Below, in pieces: positions 25,280-33,403 of a DNA stretch of 61,374 nt (its first letter is position 1; each line of letters begins with the position of its first letter). The stretch spans positions 1-61,374 of the forward strand of contig JBKJQN010000017.1 in NCBI GenBank assembly GCA_046593925.1. The letters are read 5' to 3'. The DNA comes from JAYVYM01 sp046593925. GTDB taxonomy: Bacteria > Actinomycetota > Actinomycetes > Mycobacteriales > SCTD01. The notes below the pieces were generated by a model that did not search any database, was not told the DNA's origin, and saw only the letters and a list, made by a program, of their open reading frames with translations. Both the position numbers and the translations under genes were made by a program.

Positions 25280-28200
25280 GTGACGTGTCCGGCCTGCGAG
25301 ACCCCGACCGTGCCGGGGGCGCGGTTCTGCTTCCACTGCGGTGCGCCGCTGGAGGCCGGCGAGACGCTGGACACCGAGACCGAGCGGCGCGTCGTCACGG
25401 TGCTGTTCGGCGACCTGTCGGAGTTCACCAGCTGGGCCGAGGACCTCGACCCCGAGCGCGTCGGGGTGGTCACCGATCGGGTGCTGGCGTCGCTGTCGCA
25501 GGTCGTCGGGGAGTTCGGTGGGCACGTCGACAAGCTCACCGGCGATGGGATCATGGCGGTGTTCGGCGCACCGACCGCGCACGAGGACGACGCCGAGCGC
25601 GCGGTGCGGGCCGCCTTGCGGATGCAGACCGCTGTGCGACGACTGGGGGAGCAGGAGAGCGGCGGCGGGCGGCGGCTCGGTTTGCGGGTCGGGCTCAACA
25701 CCGGCGAGGTGGTGGCCGGCGTCCAGGCACAGCTGAGCTACACCGTCGTTGGCGACACGGTCAACACGGCCGCCCGGCTGTCCGACGCCGCTGGTGTCGG
25801 GGCGGTGTACGCGGGCCGCGGTACCGCGCTCGCGACCATGGCAGCGGGCTCCTGGCGGGCCCTCGCGCCGCTACGCCTGAAGGGCAAGCGCGAGCCCGTG
25901 CCGGCGTACGAGCTGGTGGGGCTTCGGTCGTCCGGGTCGGGCCGGCTCGGACTGGGGGACGAGGCCGCGTTCCTCGGCCGCGACGTGGAGTTCGGCCGGC
26001 TCGTCGGCTGGCTGCTCGACGCCGTCGACGGCAGTGACCCGTGCACGGTCTTGATCACCGGCGACGCCGGGGTCGGCAAGAGCCGGCTGGCCCAGGAGCT
26101 CGCGCGCTTCACCGGCGAGCTGCCCGGCGCCCGGGTGCTGTGGGGGCGCTGCGCAGCGTACGGCGAGGGGCGTGACCTGGCGCCGCTGGCCGAGATGGTG
26201 CGGACCGCCTGCGGGATCGTTGACAGCGACGACCTGGACACCGCCCGGGACCGGGTCGCGCGTACCGTCTCGCGGCTGGAGCACCCTGCCTACGCCGGCC
26301 CCGTCCCGGCCGCGGTCGGGGAGCGGCTGCGGGCGCTGCTAGGGCTGGCGGAGCCTTCCGCGGTGGCGCCGGCCCAGGGGGCCACCCCTGGCGCGTCGGT
26401 CGGTGGCGACCGGGCCCGGCAGGCCGTCGCCGCGCTGTTCACCGCCTTCGCCACCGACGCGCCGCTGCTGCTCGTGCTCGAGGACGTCCACTGGGCGACC
26501 CCGACCGGGCTCGAGGCGCTGCTGGCCATCGCCCGGCAGGTGCGCGGCCGGGTACTGCTGCTCGTGCTCGGCCGGCCCGAGATGCTCGACGGCGTGCTGC
26601 CGGCCGGCTGGTGGCGCTCGCTGCGCGGCGCCGAGGTGCTGTTGCTGCCGCCGCTGGCCGACAGCGCTAGCGAGCGGCTGCTGCAGGCCTACCTCGGGGT
26701 GCCGGCCGGCGCGCTGGACGATGACGCACGGGACGCGCTGCTGTCCCGGGCCCAGGGCAACCCGTTCTTCCTGGCGGAGCTGCTGCACCTGCTCGTCGAC
26801 CGCGGTGTGCTGCGGCGCGACGGCGACCGCTGGGTGCTTGATCGCGACCCCTCCGACGGGCAGTGGCCCGACGTCTTGCCGGCCGGCGTCCAGGCGGTGC
26901 TCGCGGCGCGCATCGACGGGCTCGATGGGGCCGCGAAGGGCGTGCTGCGCGATGCCAGCGTGCTCGGGCTACAGGTCTCGCCCGACGCGTTGCGCGCGGT
27001 GGGCCGCGCCTCCGGTCACGGCAGTGCCGACGTGGTGGCCCGGGCCGTCGGGGTGCTCGTCGACCGCCGGCTACTAGAGCCCCTGGAGGAGTCCGGCCGA
27101 CTGCGCTTCGCCCACACCCTGGTGCGCGACGTGGCATACGCCGGCCTGGCGAAGGCCGAGCGGGCCAGGCGGCACGCTGCGGCGGCCGAGCACGTGCTGA
27201 GCAGCTCCGCGCGCAGTGGCGAGGCCGACCTGTTCGCGGCCGCCCAGGGCGAGCGGGCGGTCCTGCTGGCCGCCGAGATGGGCCTGCCGCCCAGCGACCC
27301 GGCCTGGCGGGCCCGCGGGATCGCGTACGCCGCGCTGGCCCGGCTGGGGCAGTCGGCACTCGCGCGCGACGACAACACCGGCGGCGAGCAGGCCCTGGCG
27401 AGGGCGCTCGCGCTCGCTGCGCCGGCGTACGGCGAACCGCTGGCTGCAGACCTGGTCGTGCCCGTACAGCTCGCGCACGCCCAGTCGCTGGCAGCCCTGC
27501 ACCGGCTGGCCGAGGCCGAGGCCGAGCTGGCGCCGGCGCTCGAGGGGTCGGAGCAGGCACTGCGGGCGGGCGCGCTGTCGGTGCTCGGGGAGGTCCGACG
27601 CAAACGCGGGGACACCGAGGGGGCCCGCGCGGCCTTCGGGTCGGCCCTGGCCGTCGCGGGCTCGGCGGGGGTCGACCGGCTGGCCGGCGAGGCGCTGCGG
27701 CAGCTCGGGCTGCTGGACTACTTCGACGGGCACCTGCGGGCAGCCGAGCAGCGCTTTCGGGACGCGCACGCCCTCGCGGTGCGCGGCGAAGACCCGCGTG
27801 GCGCCGGCTGGGCGCTGCAGCACCTGGCCTGGAGCGCCACGACCCGCGGTGACTACGACCTGGCCGACCAGGTGCTCGAGCAGGCCGCGGGGGTGTTCTC
27901 GGGCCTGGCGGATGGCGGTGGGCTGTCGTGGGTGGCCGGCACCGAGGGCTTCGTACGCCTGCTGCAGGGCCGCTTCCTCGAGGCTCGCGAGCTGGCCGGG
28001 TCACTGCTCCCGCTCGGCGAGGTGACGGGTGAGCGGTGGGGGGTCGCGGCGCTGCTGGTCATCGACGCGCTGGCCGCCGCCCAGCTCGGTATGGTGCCGC
28101 TGGCCGCCGAGGAGGCCGACCGCGCGCGCGTCCGCTTTGCCGAGCTCGGCGACGTGTGGGGGCAGGCGCTCGCCCTGACGGCCTGCGGGATCGCGGCGCG

Positions 28201-28789
28201 AGGGGCCGACGACCCGGACCGGGCGGTTGCGCTGTTCGGCGAGGCGGTGCGCCTGGCCGAACCGCGGCACCCGGTCGTGGCGGGGCTCGCGCTGGTAGCG
28301 GCCGGCTATGCCCACCTCGACCGCGGTGACCTCGACGGGGCCGAGGGCTGTGCTTTTCGGGCGGCGGCGCTGCTGGCGGGCCTGGACCTCGAGCCGCACG
28401 CCGCCGTCGGGGCGAGGGTGCTGCTGGCGCAGGTGTTGCGAGGGCGTGGCCAGCTCGCCCCCGCCCTCGCCGAGCTCGACCTGGCACTTTCCGCCACCAG
28501 CGGCCCGGCGCTGCTGTTCCCCCGGCGGCAGGCGCTCGCCCACCGGGCCGGCACGCTGCTGGACCTCGGGCGGGTGCCGGAGGCGCTGGTTGCCGCGCGC
28601 GAGGCGGTCGCCACCCGCGCGGAAGACGTCCGCTCCGAGGTGCTGGCCCTGCGTGCGTTGGGAGCTGCCCTGCGGGCGAGCGGGGATCCGGGCCAGGCTC
28701 GGGAGGTGTTGGGCCAGGCTCTGACCGCGGCCCGCTCCGCCGGCATGCGCGCCGAGGTCGCCGTCACTGAGCGCCTGCTGGTCGGCTGA
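25280..28789 (+). CDS. Multidomain class III adenylate cyclase with AAA/STAND ATPase and TPR region
   Basis: GTG 25280 starts a 1169-residue protein. Residues 3-20 form a zinc ribbon (CPAC, CFHCG). The cyclase domain (about 38-200) has every residue needed for cAMP synthesis: metal Asp45 and Asp89, Lys85 and Asp159 for adenine, Asn162 and Arg166 for transition-state binding. Next is a STAND-type ATPase with Walker A GDAGVGKS (261-268) and Walker B LLLVLEDVHWA, then a long Ala/Leu-rich region of TPR-like repeats to the end. Proteins of this design are numerous in actinobacteria and are presumed signal-driven cyclases. The stop lies 12 nt from that of the convergent crp. Confidence 0.9.
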   Translation: MTCPACETPTVPGARFCFHCGAPLEAGETLDTETERRVVTVLFGDLSEFTSWAEDLDPERVGVVTDRVLASLSQVVGEFGGHVDKLTGDGIMAVFGAPTAHEDDAERAVRAALRMQTAVRRLGEQESGGGRRLGLRVGLNTGEVVAGVQAQLSYTVVGDTVNTAARLSDAAGVGAVYAGRGTALATMAAGSWRALAPLRLKGKREPVPAYELVGLRSSGSGRLGLGDEAAFLGRDVEFGRLVGWLLDAVDGSDPCTVLITGDAGVGKSRLAQELARFTGELPGARVLWGRCAAYGEGRDLAPLAEMVRTACGIVDSDDLDTARDRVARTVSRLEHPAYAGPVPAAVGERLRALLGLAEPSAVAPAQGATPGASVGGDRARQAVAALFTAFATDAPLLLVLEDVHWATPTGLEALLAIARQVRGRVLLLVLGRPEMLDGVLPAGWWRSLRGAEVLLLPPLADSASERLLQAYLGVPAGALDDDARDALLSRAQGNPFFLAELLHLLVDRGVLRRDGDRWVLDRDPSDGQWPDVLPAGVQAVLAARIDGLDGAAKGVLRDASVLGLQVSPDALRAVGRASGHGSADVVARAVGVLVDRRLLEPLEESGRLRFAHTLVRDVAYAGLAKAERARRHAAAAEHVLSSSARSGEADLFAAAQGERAVLLAAEMGLPPSDPAWRARGIAYAALARLGQSALARDDNTGGEQALARALALAAPAYGEPLAADLVVPVQLAHAQSLAALHRLAEAEAELAPALEGSEQALRAGALSVLGEVRRKRGDTEGARAAFGSALAVAGSAGVDRLAGEALRQLGLLDYFDGHLRAAEQRFRDAHALAVRGEDPRGAGWALQHLAWSATTRGDYDLADQVLEQAAGVFSGLADGGGLSWVAGTEGFVRLLQGRFLEARELAGSLLPLGEVTGERWGVAALLVIDALAAAQLGMVPLAAEEADRARVRFAELGDVWGQALALTACGIAARGADDPDRAVALFGEAVRLAEPRHPVVAGLALVAAGYAHLDRGDLDGAEGCAFRAAALLAGLDLEPHAAVGARVLLAQVLRGRGQLAPALAELDLALSATSGPALLFPRRQALAHRAGTLLDLGRVPEALVAAREAVATRAEDVRSEVLALRALGAALRASGDPGQAREVLGQALTAARSAGMRAEVAVTERLLVG

Positions 28790-28801
28790 CGGGCGGTCGG
28801 G

Positions 28802-29476
28802 CTAGCGGGCGCGACGGGTCAGGCGGTCGGCGTCCAGGATGGTGACCGCCCGGGAGTCCACGCGCATCCAGCCGCGCGAGGCGAAGTCGGCCAACGCCTT
28901 GTTGACCGTTTCCCGGGAGGCGCCGACGAGCTGCGCGAGCTCCTCCTGGGTGAGGTCGTGGTGCACGCGTACGCCGTCGCCTTCCGGGGTGCCGAAGCGT
29001 TCGGCGAGGGCGAGCAGCGCCTTGGCGACCCGGCCCGGCACGTCGGTGAAGATCAGGTCGGCGAGCGCGTCGTTGGTCCGGCGCAGCCGCCGGGCGAGGA
29101 CCCGCAGCAGCTGCTCGGCGATCTCGGGACGGTCGCTGATCCAGGGTCGCAGCGAGCTGTGCGCCAGGGATGCGAGGCGGCCGCCGGTCAGCACCGTCGC
29201 GGTGGCCGTCCGCGGACCCGGATCGAACAGCGACAGCTCGCCGAACATGTCGGACGGGCCCATCACCGAGAGCATGTTCTCCCGGCCATCAGCGGCCCGG
29301 CGGCCGATCTTGACCTTGCCGGTCTCGACGATGAACAGCGTGTCACCTTGCTCGCCCTCGACGAACACGGTCTCGCCACGCGTGTAGTCGGCATGCTTCA
29401 GGGACTGCGCGAGGGCGTCGGCGGCCTCCGGCGCTACGCCCTGGAACAGGCCGGCGGCCGACAGGACCTCGTCCAC
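28802..29476 (-). CDS. crp: CRP/FNR family cAMP-responsive transcription factor
   Basis: The 224-residue protein has a cyclic-nucleotide-binding domain with the phosphate-binding cassette FGELSLFDPGPRTATA (78-93, Glu80, Arg89, Thr90), a long dimer helix, and a C-terminal winged helix (LTQEELAQLVGASRETVNKAL). All match the mycobacterial Crp (Rv3676). GTG 29476 has GGGAGG 7-8 nt upstream. It is convergent with the adenylate cyclase gene, 12 nt apart, so a cAMP source and sensor are side by side. Confidence 0.93.
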   Translation of the reverse strand: MDEVLSAAGLFQGVAPEAADALAQSLKHADYTRGETVFVEGEQGDTLFIVETGKVKIGRRAADGRENMLSVMGPSDMFGELSLFDPGPRTATATVLTGGRLASLAHSSLRPWISDRPEIAEQLLRVLARRLRRTNDALADLIFTDVPGRVAKALLALAERFGTPEGDGVRVHHDLTQEELAQLVGASRETVNKALADFASRGWMRVDSRAVTILDADRLTRRAR

Positions 29477-29530
29477 GCCCGTACCTCCCGATCCACCCGG
29501 AGTCGACCCCGGATGACGGAGTGTTCCACG

Positions 29531-29770
29531 TCAGCGGCTGCGTCCCACCAATCGGCGCGCGATTCGGCGGCGTCGCCAGTACCGCTCCAGCGCCGGCGCG
29601 AGGCCTTCACTGATGAATGCCTCCACGTCCTCGGGTCGTGCGACGTCCAGGAAGCCCTCCAGCTGGTCGCTGATCGAGCCGTTCCGGAGCGGCCGTTCGA
29701 CCCGCTCCATGACCAGCAGGAGCGCCATCAGCAGCAGCGGGAACAGCAACGCGACGGTCAGTCCACCCAC
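29531..29770 (-). CDS. Small membrane protein, unknown function
   Basis: A 79-residue protein with an N-terminal helix of hydrophobic residues (LTVALLFPLLLMALLLVMERV) followed by an acidic middle and a basic end (RYWRRRRIARRLVGRSR). GTG 29770 has GAGGAGG about 9 nt upstream. It is downstream of rsiG on the same strand with a 40-nt gap, so probably co-transcribed. I do not recognise the family. Confidence 0.6.
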   Translation of the reverse strand: MGGLTVALLFPLLLMALLLVMERVERPLRNGSISDQLEGFLDVARPEDVEAFISEGLAPALERYWRRRRIARRLVGRSR

Positions 29771-29810
29771 GGCTCTACCCTCCTCGTCGCTGCTGGCAGG
29801 GTTGCGCGGG

Positions 29811-30431
29811 CTACGGCCCGGCCCGGCGGGGTGCGGGCAGGGGGAGCGCCGACAGGCACAGCCCGGGCTGGTCGCGGTAGCGGGCGATGAGCTCGCCGGT
29901 CGCGTCCGCGAGCCGGTGGTGCAGGGCGCTGCGGTACGCCGAGAGCTGCTGCTCGGCGTCCGACAGGTCGCGCTCCAGCGCAGCCACGCCGGCGGAGTCG
30001 GACGGCGCGACGCAGCGTTCCCACAGTTCGCCCAGGGCAGGCAGCGGCGGGATGTCGTCGACCGGCAGCACCTCGACGAGCGCGTTGCGCCCGGAGCTGA
30101 CGCGCTGGTCGGTCAGGACAGGGCGCAGGGTGGCGGCGTCGAGGGTGCCGGCTCCGCCACGCGTACGGCCCTCGCGGACGACGTCGAGCCGGGCCTGCAG
30201 GATGCGGCGCCAGTACGACACCTTGCCCTCCTCGGCCTGGAGCGCCGAACGGTAGGCCCGCAGCGCGTCCAACGTCAGGTGTTCGTAGTCGCCGGAGAGC
30301 TCGGGAACGGGTCGCCGCGCCGGCCGTGGCCTGGCCGCCCGTCGGCCGACGGCTGCCGGTCGGCCGTCCGGGCTGCCGGTGCCGGTGCCGGGCGAAGGCG
30401 TGCCGGCACCGAACGCCGTGGGCGCGTCCAT
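29811..30431 (-). CDS. rsiG: RsiG-like anti-sigma factor (c-di-GMP-binding helical protein)
   Basis: RsiG binds c-di-GMP and holds the sporulation sigma factor WhiG in Streptomyces. Its signature E(x)3S(x)2R(x)3Q(x)3D is present without fault in the first helix: E68, S72, R75, Q79, D83. The second helix has the same spacing but only the first three residues: E160, S164, R167, H171, A175. The 206-residue product also has a disordered Gly/Pro-rich N-terminus (1-45). The ORF shows no signal peptide or membrane segment. It lies between crp and nth and is probably co-transcribed with a small membrane protein. In Streptomyces the second helix also carries the motif, so single-motif binding or dimer binding is likely here. 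Confidence 0.82.
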   Translation of the reverse strand: MDAPTAFGAGTPSPGTGTGSPDGRPAAVGRRAARPRPARRPVPELSGDYEHLTLDALRAYRSALQAEEGKVSYWRRILQARLDVVREGRTRGGAGTLDAATLRPVLTDQRVSSGRNALVEVLPVDDIPPLPALGELWERCVAPSDSAGVAALERDLSDAEQQLSAYRSALHHRLADATGELIARYRDQPGLCLSALPLPAPRRAGP

Positions 30432-30561
30432 GCGGGTCCTCCTCGGTCGGTCCGCGGGTGCGTCCGTCCCTGCACAGGTCGTCCGGCAGGCGCTGTTGCT
30501 TGAGCAGCGTCACCCGCGCGGACCACGCCGCTCCGCCAGGCGGCGGTGTCCCGGCCGCCCG

Positions 30562-30567
30562 TATCGT
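30562..30567 (+). promoter_or_regulatory. -10 element, leaderless, of the nth operon
   Basis: TATCGT ends 6 nt before the nth GTG at 30574; this determines that start. Confidence 0.5.
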
Positions 30568-30573
30568 CGGGGG

Positions 30574-31314
30574 GTGGCCGGTGCGGAGGGGACAGGCGGA
30601 CCGGCCGGGCAGGAGAGCCCACTCGCGTTGGTGCGCCGGGCCCGACGGATGGCCCGTGAGCTCGCCGTGCTGCACCCCGATGCGCACTGCGAGCTCGACT
30701 TCGGCAGCCCGCTGGAGCTGGCCGTCGCCACCGTGCTGTCCGCGCAGTGCACCGACAAGCGGGTCAACGAGGTCACGCCCGCGCTGTTCGCGCGCTACCC
30801 GACCGCCGCGGACTATGCGGCGGCCGACCGCGGCGAGCTCGAGGAGCTCATCCGCAGCACCGGGTTCTTCCGCAACAAGGCGGCCAGCCTGATGGGACTG
30901 GGGGCCGCGCTCGTCGAGCGCTTCGACGGCCAGGTCCCCGGGCGGCTCGCCGACCTGGTGACCCTGCCCGGCGTCGGCCGCAAGACCGCCAACGTGGTGC
31001 TGGGCGACGCCTTCGGGGTACCGGGGATCACCGTGGACACCCACCTGGGCCGCTTGGCGCGGCGCTTCGGCTGGACCGCCGAGCACGACCCGGTCAGGGT
31101 CGAGCTCGCCGTCGGTGCCCTCGTCCCGCGGCGCGAGTGGACGCAGCTCAGCCATCGCATGATCTTCCATGGCCGGCGGGTCTGCCACGCGCGCAAGCCG
31201 GCGTGCGGCGCGTGCGGCCTGGCTCGGTGGTGCCCGTCGTACGGCCTGGGTCCGACCGACCCGCAGGTCGCCGAGGCGCTGGTGAAGCCCGCCCAGGTCG
31301 AGATGGCGTCGTGA
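30574..31314 (+). CDS. nth: Endonuclease III
   Basis: This base-excision glycosylase/AP lyase removes oxidised pyrimidines. The 246-residue product has the helix-hairpin-helix LPGVGRKTANVVLG with catalytic Lys137, catalytic Asp155 in VDTHLGRL, and the C-terminal [4Fe-4S] loop with Cys204, 211, 214, 220 (C-x6-C-x2-C-x5-C). The GTG at 30574 is supported by the leaderless -10. Its stop overlaps the next GTG by 4 nt, starting a coupled four-gene operon. Confidence 0.95.
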   Translation: MAGAEGTGGPAGQESPLALVRRARRMARELAVLHPDAHCELDFGSPLELAVATVLSAQCTDKRVNEVTPALFARYPTAADYAAADRGELEELIRSTGFFRNKAASLMGLGAALVERFDGQVPGRLADLVTLPGVGRKTANVVLGDAFGVPGITVDTHLGRLARRFGWTAEHDPVRVELAVGALVPRREWTQLSHRMIFHGRRVCHARKPACGACGLARWCPSYGLGPTDPQVAEALVKPAQVEMAS

Positions 31315-31928
31315 GCCGGGCCCGCCTGGCCGCACTGCTGTCGGTGCTGGCCCTGCTGCTGGTCGCGCTGGTGCTCGGTACCCGCGGCGCCTCGCCGCCT
31401 GCCGCGGCGACGGCTCTCGCCGCCGGGCCGGCCGCCCTGTCGCAGGAGCTGGAGCAGGCCCGCGCCGCCGCCGGCCTGCCGCCCTGCGCCGGCGGCCTGA
31501 GCACCGACCTGCCAGCCCGGCAGCTGCCCTGCATGGCGGGCGGCCCGGACGTCGACGTCTCCGGCGCGCCCGGCCGGCCGACGCTGGTCAACATCTGGGG
31601 TACCTGGTGCGGGCCGTGCGTACGCGAGGTGCCGCTCTTGGTGCAGTTCGCCGCGGCGGCCGGCGACCGGGTCGCTGTCGTGGGCGTCGCCACCGAGGAC
31701 AGCCCGGCCAGCGTGTACGCCTTCGCCAAGGCCTTCGGCGTCAACTACCCGCAGGTCCGTGACGACTCGGGTGAGGTGCTTCGGCACTTCGCGTCCTACG
31801 GCGCCGGGGTGCCGAAGACCGTGCTGGTCCGGGCCGACGGCACCATCGCGCACGTGCAGGTCGGCGAGCTCACCTCGCTCGCCGCCGTGCAGGCCGTCGT
31901 CGCCGAGTACCTGGGCGTACGGCTGTGA
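31311..31928 (+). CDS. TlpA-family thioredoxin-like protein, exported
   Basis: A 205-residue protein with an N-terminal membrane anchor or signal (ARLAALLSVLALLLVALVLG, 4-23) and a thioredoxin fold. The redox motif WCGPC (99-103) follows TLVNIWGT, and GVPKTVLV contains the cis-proline. Two extra cysteines (59 and 74) precede it. Likely acts outside the membrane as a disulfide reductase or resuscitating reductant; substrate unknown. It matches the mycobacterial Rv3673c position between nth and the Nudix gene, and both junctions overlap. Confidence 0.9.
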   Translation: MSRARLAALLSVLALLLVALVLGTRGASPPAAATALAAGPAALSQELEQARAAAGLPPCAGGLSTDLPARQLPCMAGGPDVDVSGAPGRPTLVNIWGTWCGPCVREVPLLVQFAAAAGDRVAVVGVATEDSPASVYAFAKAFGVNYPQVRDDSGEVLRHFASYGAGVPKTVLVRADGTIAHVQVGELTSLAAVQAVVAEYLGVRL

Positions 31929-32656
31929 GCCCGCCGGACGGGCTGCCCCGGTGGCTCACGACGCTGGTCCGCGCGCTGCCGCACGTCCAGTTCGACCAGC
32001 GCTCCCTGCCGCCGGCACAGGGCCCGCGCCGGCACGCAGCGGTGCTCGTGCTGTTCGGCGAGGGCCCAGCCGGCCCGGACCTGCTGCTGATCGAGCGTGC
32101 CGCCACCATGCGCTCGCACGCCGGCCAGCCCGCGTTCCCCGGTGGAGCCGTCGACCCTGGTGACGCGGGCGCTGTCGGGGCGGCGCTGCGCGAGGCGCGG
32201 GAGGAGGTCGGCCTCGACCCGGCCTCCGTCGAGGTGCTCGGCACGCTGCCCGACCTGTGGCTGCCCCCGTCCGGCTTCGTCGTTACGCCGGTCATCGCGT
32301 GGTGGCGCGAGCCGCACCCGGTGCGCTCGGTCGACGCCGCCGAGGTCGCCGCCGTCGACCGGGTGCCGCTCGCCCGGCTCACCGACCCCCGTCACCGGCT
32401 GCGGGTACGCCACCCCAGCGGCTGGATCGGCCCGGCCTTCGACACCCGAGACATGCTCGTCTGGGGCTTCACGGCGGGCGTCCTGGACCGGCTGTTGGCG
32501 TTCGGCGGCTGGGAGGAGCCCTGGGACACCACCCGCACCCGCGAGCTCGACCCGGACGTCACCGCCCTGGCCCGCGCCAGCTCGCCGGCGTTCAACCGGG
32601 CCGACGCACCCTCCGACCGTCCCGCCCTCGAACCCACCTGGAGCCCAGCACCGTGA
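31925..32656 (+). CDS. Nudix hydrolase, CoA-diphosphatase type
   Basis: The 243-residue protein carries the CoA-pyrophosphatase signature LLIERAATMRSHAGQPAFPGG and the Nudix box GAALREAREEVGLDP. Such enzymes hydrolyse CoA and its derivatives to 3',5'-ADP and phosphopantetheine. GTG 31925 overlaps the TlpA stop; its own stop overlaps the cupredoxin GTG. It corresponds to Rv3672c. Confidence 0.9.
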   Translation: MSPPDGLPRWLTTLVRALPHVQFDQRSLPPAQGPRRHAAVLVLFGEGPAGPDLLLIERAATMRSHAGQPAFPGGAVDPGDAGAVGAALREAREEVGLDPASVEVLGTLPDLWLPPSGFVVTPVIAWWREPHPVRSVDAAEVAAVDRVPLARLTDPRHRLRVRHPSGWIGPAFDTRDMLVWGFTAGVLDRLLAFGGWEEPWDTTRTRELDPDVTALARASSPAFNRADAPSDRPALEPTWSPAP

Positions 32657-33045
32657 CCGTCCGTCGCCCCCTCGCCGCCCTGCTCCTGCTGCCCGCCATG
32701 GTCCTCACCGGCTGCGGCGGCGGTGGCGGCACCACCGCGAGCACCGCCGGCGCGGTGACCGCCGCCGGACCGCCCGACGCCCAAACGGCGACAGTGGTCG
32801 GCAACACCAAGCTGAAGTTCGCTCCGGAGACGATCCGGGCGAAGGTCGGCTCGCTGGCCCTGACGATGACCATCCAGGGCGGCGTGCCGCACAACCTGGT
32901 GTTCGACCAGGCCGGGCTCGGCACCCCGATCCCCACGATCCCTTCGGGGTCGGCCACGCAGACCTACACCTTCGCCAAGCCTGGCACGTACGGCTTCGTC
33001 TGCACGATCCACAGCGGGATGGTCGGCCAGGTCGTCGTTCAGTAG
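32653..33045 (+). CDS. Lipoprotein cupredoxin
   Basis: The 130-residue product has a lipoprotein signal with lipobox LTGC (Cys21) and a flexible Gly/Thr linker. The blue-copper core has the ligand set His80 (GVPHNLVF), Cys117, His120, Met123 (CTIHSGMVG), spaced as in plastocyanin-like proteins. It should carry a type 1 copper centre on the outer face of the membrane and transfer electrons. No such gene is in the mycobacterial version of this operon, as far as I recall, so it seems a lineage-specific addition. Its GTG overlaps the Nudix stop. Confidence 0.88.
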   Translation: MTVRRPLAALLLLPAMVLTGCGGGGGTTASTAGAVTAAGPPDAQTATVVGNTKLKFAPETIRAKVGSLALTMTIQGGVPHNLVFDQAGLGTPIPTIPSGSATQTYTFAKPGTYGFVCTIHSGMVGQVVVQ

Positions 33046-33391
33046 CGCGCGGACGCGCCCGGCTGTCAGGCACCGGTTGCCAACTGGCCAGACCGGGGTC
33101 ATGCGGTGCCTGGACCGGCGACACAGCGGAACGTGCTGCGGTTGGCGGGCAACCTGCTCCGGCCGGGCCGCGACCAGCGGGGCTGGTCAGGTGCAGGGCG
33201 CCTCGCTGCCGACGTGTGACGTCGACCCCAGCGACGGCGGAAAACCTGGACCCGCTGGCGTGGACCCGCGCGACAGGGGTGCGGACCGTCGTCGGTCCAG
33301 CGGTTGCGCTGGCTGCCCGTCCTGCTGCCCTCGGGCGACCAGGCCGGACGACCGCGCAGAGGGCCTCGACCGCACGAAGGCCTGTACCGCC
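33046..33391. other. Gap without a supported gene
   Basis: About 345 bases between the cupredoxin gene and the marP promoter. Frames here have no family resemblance. I see no RNA gene or clear hairpin with T-tract. Confidence 0.4.
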
Positions 33392-33397
33392 TAGGGT
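33392..33397 (+). promoter_or_regulatory. -10 element, leaderless, of marP
   Basis: TAGGGT ends exactly 6 nt before the marP GTG at 33404. Confidence 0.55.
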
Positions 33398-33403
33398 CTG
33401 CAG

